Origin: Halodesulfovibrio aestuarii DSM 17919 = ATCC 29578
GTDB lineage: Bacteria > Desulfobacterota > Desulfovibrionia > Desulfovibrionales > Desulfovibrionaceae
NCBI RefSeq assembly: GCF_000384815.1
Contig: NZ_ARQF01000020.1
Span: 744,001-808,000, forward strand
Direction of reading: 5' to 3'
Length of the DNA stretch: 64,000 nucleotides
The notes beneath the pieces are model-generated. The model did not search any database. It had not been told where the DNA came from and saw only the letters and a list, made by a program, of their open reading frames with translations. Position numbers and translations under genes: made by a program. Of this stretch, positions 58,491 through 64,000 are shown one piece after another. Each line of letters begins with the position of its first letter. Positions within the stretch are counted from its first letter, which is position 1.

Positions 58491-58704
58491 GTCTTATATT
58501 CCGGCTTACCAAGTAGAGATAAAAAATTGAACGGCAAACCATTAATAGCTTCTGTTCTTTTTCGCCTCTACAGAGTTCAGTTTCGAACTATTAGCGTCTA
58601 ATTTTATTGATTTATTCCTAATATCGTAAGCACAATTCGTAACCACAATTACTGTGATATCTTAGAATACTGTGCTTTATGTATCCCCTAACAAACAAAG
58701 CGCA

Positions 58705-58740
58705 AAAAAATGCCAGCCTGCAATGCAGACTGGCATTTTT
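58705..58740 (-). terminator. Terminator after apbE, end of the rnf cluster
   Basis: AAAAATGCCAGCCTGC pairs with GCAGACTGGCATTTTT (one mismatch) across AAT, with a run of T on the minus strand. It ends the rnf-apbE run 23 bases after the stop. Confidence 0.92.
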
Positions 58741-58762
58741 ACTTTAGTATCTACTATAAGAA

Positions 58763-59773
58763 CTATCCGAACTGAGGTGTACTCAGCTTCATGCCATCCT
58801 TTGTCACGATAAGGGCTTCACATCCATTAAGTGATTCAATGAACTGAAGGCCGCGACGAGACTGCATAATAAACGTAGCTGTTGCAAGAGCATCAGCTTC
58901 CATTACACTTGGAGCCATGACAGATACAGACGCCACGTTGTTAGGGCTCATACCGGACTGCGGGTTCACCAGATGGTTATACATATGGTTCTTGTCGTAG
59001 AAAACCTCATAACCACCGGAAGTTGCAATTGCACCTGTGGTCATCTGAATCACCGCAGGGTAGTTGCCTTTCTTTTCCGGATCCTGCACAGCAACAACCC
59101 AAGGCTTTCTGCCAGCTTTTTCACCCATGGTGCGGATGTCACCGCCAGCATTAATCATATGGTTTTTAGCACCGTACGCAGCAAGCACTGCGGAAGCCTT
59201 GTCCACGATGTAGCCTTTTGCAATGCCATCCAGCGTAATGCCCATTCCTTCGCGGTTAAGGCGAATAGAATCGCGTTTCTGAATAAGAGAGTCAGCATCT
59301 ACAAGAGACAGTGCTTCCTCAAATTCTGCTTTTGAAAGCACCATTTCGCCATTCAGATTGGCTTTTTCACCATAGAGATCAATCACAGGCTTAATGGTTA
59401 CATCAAACGCCTTATCAGAAAGCTTGCTGATCAAACGCGCGCTGCGCACGACTTCTGCAAGTTCCTGAGGAATGCCGGAAAGGCGTCCGTCTCTGTTTAA
59501 CACAGAGACAGGGGAAGCACTCTGGTAACGGCTGAGAAGCGCCTCAAGGCGTGTTATCTCTTCAAAACTGCGACCAATTGCTTCCTCTCCAAGCTGTCTG
59601 GAAGGATGCAACGCAGTAATGGTTACCACGGTTCCCATCATAAAACGGGTTTCCTGCACTTTATATTCGTCACCCACACGGGCGGCAGAGGCTACTGCTG
59701 GCACGCCGGTTACAGCGGCACCAAGACCGAGCACACCGCAAGCCTGCAGGAACTGTCGACGAGAAGTAGTCAT
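58763..59773 (-). CDS. apbE: FAD:protein FMN transferase ApbE
   Basis: ApbE splits FAD and attaches FMN to threonine in RnfG and RnfD, completing the Rnf complex in the periplasm. The 336 residues begin with a twin-arginine-type signal (TTSRRQFLQACGVLGLGAA). The ApbE core shows FMMGTVVTITALHPSRQ near residue 44, LDGIAKGYIVDKASAVL near 195, HMINAGGDIRTMG near 222, and GAIATSGGYEVFYD, with the VMEADALATATFIM block near 300. It closes the rnf cluster. RBS TAGGAGCGAAG lies before the ATG, and the rnfB frame reads across its first 104 bases. Confidence 0.94.
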   Translation of the reverse strand: MTTSRRQFLQACGVLGLGAAVTGVPAVASAARVGDEYKVQETRFMMGTVVTITALHPSRQLGEEAIGRSFEEITRLEALLSRYQSASPVSVLNRDGRLSGIPQELAEVVRSARLISKLSDKAFDVTIKPVIDLYGEKANLNGEMVLSKAEFEEALSLVDADSLIQKRDSIRLNREGMGITLDGIAKGYIVDKASAVLAAYGAKNHMINAGGDIRTMGEKAGRKPWVVAVQDPEKKGNYPAVIQMTTGAIATSGGYEVFYDKNHMYNHLVNPQSGMSPNNVASVSVMAPSVMEADALATATFIMQSRRGLQFIESLNGCEALIVTKDGMKLSTPQFG

Positions 59774-60689
59774 AGTCTTCGCTCCTATTAGGCGTTTGCC
59801 TGTGGTTTTCTGCTTCTGCGGCTTTAGCAGCTTCTGCAGCTTGTTTAGCCGCTGCTGTTTCCTGAGCCTTAGCGGTAATACCTACAGGACACATGAGACG
59901 CAAGATATCGCGCGGACATGCATCAACGCAGGCTTCTTCACAGTCAGGGCCGTAGGCAAGACAAGCAGCCTGATCAATTCTAATCTGACCGTTAACGTGA
60001 GAAATAACGTTTGCAGGACATTTTTTCACGCACTTCATGCAATTAATACAACCGGCCTCACACACATCCATAACAGCTTTCATTTTATCCTGAGTAGAAC
60101 AGAAAACCTGTACACGTGCACGACGCGGAATCATCTCGAGAACCTTATTCGGACAAACGTTGATACATGCGCCACAAGCCACGCACTTATCAGGGTCAAT
60201 CACAACCAGATCATTCTCAAGGTACATGGCATCAAACGGACATGCTTTTACACAGTCGCCGTAGCCAAGACAGGAGTATTTACAAGCATCAGAACCGTCT
60301 TGCAGCAGACCGGCTGCTGTACATGACTGCACACCCTGATACTCAAATTTCTTTTGAACCTTGCCTTCATCCTTCACGCAACGGCGGAAGGAAATTTCCG
60401 GATCATCGCTACCGGCAGACTTGCCGGAGAGTTCAGCGACTGCAATGGCCACGTCTGCACCACCGGCACAACACAGGCCGGCAGATACATCGGGATCGGT
60501 AATTACGGCAATTGCGTAGGCCTCACAGCCTGCATAGCCACAACCACCGCAGTTAGCACCCGGAAGCGCTTCGCAGACAGCCTCTACTCTTGGATCTTCT
60601 TCCACATAGAAGACACGGGATGCTGCAGAGAGCACAACCGCGCAGAAAAAGCCCAGAGCTAGCAATGAAAGGACAGATGTCAAAACCAT
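59670..60689 (-). CDS. rnfB: Rnf complex subunit RnfB, extended by a probable frameshift
   Basis: RnfB is the ferredoxin-domain entry subunit of the Rnf ion-pumping complex. It has an N-terminal membrane anchor (VLSLLALGFFCAVVLSAAS), a [4Fe-4S] motif CEALPGANCGGCGYAGCEAYA near 38-58, CPFDAMYL, and four-cysteine clusters CVACGACINVCP, CINCMKCVKKCP and a final CxxxC...CP group. The 339-residue reading ends with 39 residues out of frame with apbE. A natural end (EKPQANA then TAA at 59788-59790) would follow if a run of four T at 59806-59809 were five, giving about 300 residues. A sequencing error or a true mutation are both possible. Confidence 0.85.
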   Translation of the reverse strand: MVLTSVLSLLALGFFCAVVLSAASRVFYVEEDPRVEAVCEALPGANCGGCGYAGCEAYAIAVITDPDVSAGLCCAGGADVAIAVAELSGKSAGSDDPEISFRRCVKDEGKVQKKFEYQGVQSCTAAGLLQDGSDACKYSCLGYGDCVKACPFDAMYLENDLVVIDPDKCVACGACINVCPNKVLEMIPRRARVQVFCSTQDKMKAVMDVCEAGCINCMKCVKKCPANVISHVNGQIRIDQAACLAYGPDCEEACVDACPRDILRLMCPVGITAKAQETAAAKQAAEAAKAAEAENHRQTPNRSEDYDYFSSTVPAGLRCARSWCRCNRRASSSLCRPCG

Positions 60690-60746
60690 AATGCTATCCT
60701 TATTGGTTTATCCCGCAAGGGGAGTCACATGCATATAACCCTGCGC

Positions 60747-61322
60747 CTAAGAGATCATGCCCTTAAAGGCCATGAAGGACAGAGACATGATACCAGCCAT
60801 CACCAACGCCGCAGGAACACCCTTCATTGACTTTGGTAGATGGGTAACTTCCAGTCGTTCGCGAATAGCGGCAAGCAGTACGAGAGCGAGCAAAAAACCT
60901 AAGCCTGAAGCGAATGAATAGAAGATGGAAAGGCCGAGATCAAATTCTTTACGCTGAACGAGAATTGCAACACCAAGCACCGCGCAGTTAGTTGTAATGA
61001 GCGGAAGGAAAATACCGAGCGCATTGTAAAGCGGCGGGATAGATTTCTTCAGGAACAACTCAACAAGCTGCACAAGCGAAGCGATGACAAGAATAAACAT
61101 AATGGTCTGCAAATACCCGAGATCAAGCGGCAGGAGCACATATTCCTGAATAAGCCATGTAAGCGGGGTTGCAATAACCATAACAAAGATAACTGCGCCG
61201 CCCATACCAAGAGACACACCCTTTTCCTTGGAACAACCAAGATACGGGCACTGCCCCAGATACTGGGCAAGAACGATGTTGTTAACAAAGATCGCGGAGA
61301 TAAAAATCAGGAAATAATCCAT
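60747..61322 (-). CDS. rnfA: Rnf complex subunit RnfA
   Basis: RnfA is one of the paired membrane subunits of Rnf, with RnfE, which hold a [2Fe-2S] cluster between them and form the ion path. The 191 residues have six hydrophobic helices. They begin MDYFLIFISAIFVNNIVLAQ; the conserved cysteine lies in QYLGQCPYLGCSKE and another in TTNCAVLGVAIL. Length is normal. The gene lies 57 bases upstream of rnfB and 16 bases downstream of rnfE on the same strand. Confidence 0.96.
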   Translation of the reverse strand: MDYFLIFISAIFVNNIVLAQYLGQCPYLGCSKEKGVSLGMGGAVIFVMVIATPLTWLIQEYVLLPLDLGYLQTIMFILVIASLVQLVELFLKKSIPPLYNALGIFLPLITTNCAVLGVAILVQRKEFDLGLSIFYSFASGLGFLLALVLLAAIRERLEVTHLPKSMKGVPAALVMAGIMSLSFMAFKGMIS

Positions 61323-61338
61323 ACTGTACTACCTCCAG

Positions 61339-62010
61339 TTACTTATGGCCTGCACAGGCACGGCATGCGTGGCAACCTGTGGATGGGTTTTCCGGAGCAG
61401 GCTCACCACGACGTTTAGCCTGAACAATACTCAGATAGTTCATGCCTGCGAGAATAAGCCCAAGAGCAATAAATGCACCCGGTGCAGCAACCATGAATTT
61501 AACCGGCTGGAATGATCCGCTCAGCACCTGAACACTGAACACATAGCCGGTACCAAGTAATTCACGAATCGCGCCAAGGAAAGTAAGCGACAATGTAAAA
61601 CCAAGACCAATGCCAAGACCGTCTGCAACAGCAAGATGCACAGGGTTTTTACCCGCAAAGGCTTCCGCCCTGCCAAGAATCAGGCAGTTAACAACAATAA
61701 GTGGCACAAAGATACCAAGCTGCTGATATAATGAATATGCATATGCCTGCATCAGCAATTCCACAGCAACAACAAGAGATGCAGCAATGGTAATATAACA
61801 AGCAATACGAACTTTTTTAGGAATAATCTTACGGATCAATGAGACAAGGAAACTGGACAGGGTAAGAACAAACACTACCGCTATCCCCATGCCAAAACCG
61901 TTTTCCGCCTTGGTGGTGACCGCTAGAGTCGGACACAAGCCCAACAGGAGTCGAAACGGTGGCAATTCTGCCCATAGGCCCTTGGAAAACTCTTTCCACA
62001 TGCTGGCCAT
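61339..62010 (-). CDS. rnfE: Rnf complex subunit RnfE with Cys-rich tail
   Basis: RnfE pairs with RnfA in the membrane. The 223 residues have six hydrophobic helices; family landmarks are LGLCPTLAVTTKAENGFGMG near residue 24, with the conserved cysteine, and VNCLILGRAEAFAGKNP near 108. The C-terminus adds GCHACRACAGHK, three cysteines and two histidines after the last membrane segment. I do not recall this tail in well-known RnfE sequences, and it could bind a metal. The start ATG (AGGAGAAAAGT before it) is clear. It is followed by rnfA after 16 bases. Confidence 0.95.
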   Translation of the reverse strand: MASMWKEFSKGLWAELPPFRLLLGLCPTLAVTTKAENGFGMGIAVVFVLTLSSFLVSLIRKIIPKKVRIACYITIAASLVVAVELLMQAYAYSLYQQLGIFVPLIVVNCLILGRAEAFAGKNPVHLAVADGLGIGLGFTLSLTFLGAIRELLGTGYVFSVQVLSGSFQPVKFMVAAPGAFIALGLILAGMNYLSIVQAKRRGEPAPENPSTGCHACRACAGHK

Positions 62011-62063
62011 ACTTTTCTCCTCACAGCGCGCATTACCGCGCGTTCACGTTATTCTTCCAGTGC

Positions 62064-62645
62064 CTATTTAAAGGCTTGAAGAATCTCTTCTTTCAAAGCG
62101 CTGTATATTTTACCAGCATCTTGAACCGCTACCACAGCACCAGTGGAGGAAATGGTTGCGCCGGAAAGGGCGTCAATCACACCACCTTGAGACTTCAACT
62201 TAGCTTCGGATTCAGAAAGCCCTGGAAACCGTTTAAGAAAGTCCGGCTCAGCAATACGTGACCCGATCCCCGGAGTCTCTTTCATTGTGGTAATACCGAT
62301 GCCAACAAGCTTATTGTTTTCAGGGTCAAAACCGACCATTACACCAATATTGTCACCGTAACCACCGCCAAAGCCTTCGATAGCAACAGCTTTAAGCTGC
62401 CCATCTACTTTAAGCGGAAATACGTTAACAAGCTTGTTGGTAAGAGGATTAGTGAATTTTTTACGTTCCTTCACAGGGTCGTTTGTATAGTCAGGTAATA
62501 CCTGCTTCAAGGACGGTCCCTGTACAAAGGTAAGCAACTGCAACTCAATGGTCGGTGCGGTCATCTGTTTAAGTGAAGATAACGCAAAACCGGAAATACC
62601 ACTGATTAAGGTCAACACAACGATCATCTTTAAGATTTCACGCAT
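62064..62645 (-). CDS. rnfG: Rnf complex subunit RnfG with FMN-linked threonine
   Basis: RnfG is a periplasm-facing flavoprotein subunit anchored by one N-terminal helix (ILKMIVVLTLISGISGFAL). The covalent FMN site is the family motif DALSGATISSTG near residues 160-171, with the ApbE-modified threonine in SGAT. Other blocks are AVAIEGFGGGYGDNIGVMVGF and GIGITTMKETPGIGSRI. The 193 residues are normal. apbE at the end of the cluster supplies the modification. The gene starts three bases after rnfD ends. Confidence 0.95.
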   Translation of the reverse strand: MREILKMIVVLTLISGISGFALSSLKQMTAPTIELQLLTFVQGPSLKQVLPDYTNDPVKERKKFTNPLTNKLVNVFPLKVDGQLKAVAIEGFGGGYGDNIGVMVGFDPENNKLVGIGITTMKETPGIGSRIAEPDFLKRFPGLSESEAKLKSQGGVIDALSGATISSTGAVVAVQDAGKIYSALKEEILQAFK

Positions 62646-62648
62646 AGC

Positions 62649-63608
62649 TTACCTCGCTCCAAATGGTTTAGGCTTAATCATATCACATAGTGGTGTGATC
62701 ATGTTTGCAAGTAAAACTGCAAACAAAGCACCATCAGGGTACTGACCGTATGTGCGAATGAGTATGATAAGGAAGCCAGCTACAAGTCCGAATACGATTT
62801 TGCCGCCGCGTGTATTTGGCGAAGAGGTAAAATCTGTCAGCAAGAAGAAAATCGCAAGCATGCTAGAGCCTGTGAACAAATGGAACAACGGATTAGCGTA
62901 AAGTTCCGGATCAATCACATAGTAGATACCGCCAACAACTAAAACTGATACAATGGTTGCAACAGGAATTTCCCATGTAATGATACGGCGGGCGAGCAAA
63001 ATAAGTCCGCCAAGCAGTATTGCACCAATCTGGACAGCGCCAAGGGCGCCGAGCTGATTACCCATGAGGTAGTCATACATTGAAGTATCTGCGATATAAT
63101 CGATACCAAAGTACTTAAGCTGGGAAAGCGGGTTCACCAGAGTAGTATTCAGCATGGTTGCATCGACGTTCATTTGAACCGGCCATGATACAGTACAAAA
63201 CGCCCAGCCAACCGCGATAGCACAAATAGGTGCGCCACCATAGTTACCCCAGAGCATTTTACCAAGGATCATTGTTACGGCAGAGCCTGACACAACAAGC
63301 CACCATTCGGCACCAGCTGGCAGGATAAACGCAAAAAGTAAACCGGTTACGACTGCGTGCAAATCGTCTACACGCACTTCCTTTTCCATAATTTTTGAGC
63401 AAAGCGCTTCAACAATAACCGCCGTTGCGATGGAAAGCGCCATAACACGCAGAGCTTCCATGCCATACCAGTATACTGCGCCGACAACTGCCGGAAGTAA
63501 CGCTACCAAAATTGTGCTCATCATTCCCTTGATGGATGCACCACAATGCAAATGCGGTGCGGAGGCAACCTTCAGGAATGGAGCGGTGGGCAATGATTGT
63601 TTCGCCAT
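62649..63608 (-). CDS. rnfD: Rnf complex subunit RnfD
   Basis: RnfD is the large membrane flavoprotein of Rnf, related to NqrB. The 319 residues have about ten hydrophobic segments. Landmarks are SAPHLHCGASIKGMMSTIL at the N-terminus, TGLLFAFILPAGAEWWLVV, and FFLLTDFTSSPNTRGGKIVF near 255. The place where RnfD usually has the flavinylated threonine in a D-x-x-T-x-A-T-P stretch reads VDATMLNTTLVNPLSQLK, which keeps a threonine but not the usual spacing. It lies between rnfC (9 bases upstream) and rnfG (3 bases downstream). Confidence 0.94.
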   Translation of the reverse strand: MAKQSLPTAPFLKVASAPHLHCGASIKGMMSTILVALLPAVVGAVYWYGMEALRVMALSIATAVIVEALCSKIMEKEVRVDDLHAVVTGLLFAFILPAGAEWWLVVSGSAVTMILGKMLWGNYGGAPICAIAVGWAFCTVSWPVQMNVDATMLNTTLVNPLSQLKYFGIDYIADTSMYDYLMGNQLGALGAVQIGAILLGGLILLARRIITWEIPVATIVSVLVVGGIYYVIDPELYANPLFHLFTGSSMLAIFFLLTDFTSSPNTRGGKIVFGLVAGFLIILIRTYGQYPDGALFAVLLANMITPLCDMIKPKPFGAR

Positions 63609-63617
63609 AGTATCCCC

Positions 63618-64000
63618 CTACTCTTCAACCTGCAGAGCACAAGCGGTAACCTGTGTTTCTTCAAGGGTTATTTTATGTTTTCCGAGACGGATCAACTGAA
63701 GCATAGGCCGACGAGCCGGACAGTAGTATGTACACAGTCCGCATTCCATACATGCATTAATGTTTTCCTGACGACAGAAATCAAGCTCATTGAATTCAAC
63801 ATAACGTGAAATCATGTTCGGCTGGATGCGTGACGGACAATGCTGAATACATGCGCCACAGCTAAAACAGGCATAGTCGGAAACCGGTGTGGTTGTTCCG
63901 GCGGGTACTACAAACACTGCATTGGTATTTTTACCAATACCTGTGCTTAGATTGCCTGTGGCTTCACCACGCATAGGACCACCCAAAAGTACAGTGTCGC
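63618..64000 (-). CDS. rnfC: Rnf complex subunit RnfC, C-terminal part (runs off the window)
   Basis: RnfC is the NADH-binding peripheral subunit, homologous to the Nuo51 kind, with two [4Fe-4S] clusters. Only the last 127 residues are inside the window. The frame enters as DTVLLGGPMRGEATG and shows two cluster motifs, CFSCGACIQHCPSRIQP and CMECGLCTYYCPARRPM, ending TACALQVEE. The rest, with the NADH and FMN sites, lies past base 64000, together with any upstream cytochrome gene. It opens the visible part of the cluster rnfC-D-G-E-A-B-apbE. Confidence 0.95.
   Translation of the reverse strand, partial: DTVLLGGPMRGEATGNLSTGIGKNTNAVFVVPAGTTTPVSDYACFSCGACIQHCPSRIQPNMISRYVEFNELDFCRQENINACMECGLCTYYCPARRPMLQLIRLGKHKITLEETQVTACALQVEE

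Larger units (their letters stand above)
58022..58762. other. Long intergenic stretch with an FNR-type dyad
   Basis: This 741-base region is the longest gene-free gap in the window. The terminator of apbE lies at its right end and the dyad TTGAT-GCAT-ATCAA at 58477-58490. Only one frame of over 70 codons exists and it lacks a ribosome site. A small RNA or a lost gene is possible, but nothing is recognised. Confidence 0.5.

Noticed and set aside
58312-58530. 72-codon plus-strand frame in the long gap before apbE
   Set aside because: No ribosome site, no recognisable domain, and a composition typical of chance frames in AT-rich DNA.

Overview
The window (about 46% GC by eye) looks like the chromosome of a low-GC marine sulfate reducer of the Desulfovibrionaceae, plausibly Halodesulfovibrio or a close relative. 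The signs are a ferredoxin with the Asp-ligand signature of Desulfovibrio africanus ferredoxin III, a rubredoxin:oxygen oxidoreductase, an Rnf complex with its own ApbE, a stand-alone AICAR formyltransferase in place of full PurH, and a CydA-like protein fused to a multihaem cytochrome. The genus is inference. No rRNA, tRNA, CRISPR array, complete IS element or prophage was seen.

Layout. 1-2443 (minus): ftsE-ftsX-ilvD, with ilvD cut by the window edge. 2874-4556 (minus): an unrecognised three-gene operon (YkgJ-type cysteine cluster protein, conserved hypothetical, TPR protein). 4933-6689 (minus): ferredoxin and an HtrA protease. 6848-7993 (plus): cobT. 8376-11420 (minus): a single-chain MrfA/MrfB-type helicase-exonuclease. 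11566-18167: NhaC-like antiporter, hypF, and a cupin regulator with an acyl-CoA ligase. 18241-21937 (minus): a two-gene cytochrome bd-related system carrying c haems. 22374-26579 (plus): coaX, eno, a flavodiiron protein and a P460-type haem lipoprotein. 26801-30940 (minus): a methyltransferase, hisS and aspS. 31458-36226: a thioesterase, a PerR-like regulator, and DUF4340-rpoZ-dnaJ-moaC. 36676-39617 (plus): a TtcA-like thiolase, an M23 peptidase and a glycosyltransferase. 40024-45872: holB, purA, a lytic transglycosylase, a convergent hypothetical gene and purH. 46043-50254 (plus): an RNB ribonuclease, plsY and thrC. 50634-53501: comEC. 53895-58021: a CheY-like regulator, a MoaD/ThiS plus TtuA-like pair, and a CoA-disulfide/persulfide reductase with a rhodanese domain. 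58763-64000 (minus): rnfC(partial)-D-G-E-A-B-apbE.

Functional themes. Several units handle electrons or oxygen. Rnf couples ferredoxin and NAD redox to ion transport, ApbE supplies its covalent FMN, and the ferredoxin may be a carrier. The flavodiiron protein and perhaps the CydA-like complex deal with oxygen, and the PerR-like regulator probably answers peroxide. Sulfur chemistry appears in the persulfide reductase and two tRNA-thiolase-like PP-loop proteins.

The items most worth a second look are: the CydA-multihaem fusion, which seems to lack the fifth-helix histidine ligand and the Q-loop; the helicase-exonuclease fusion; the MoaD/ThiS-TtuA-like pair whose carrier ends in Ser-Gly; a probable one-base deletion that runs rnfB into apbE; and a family of related intergenic repeats built around a GGCTGTCC hairpin terminator.
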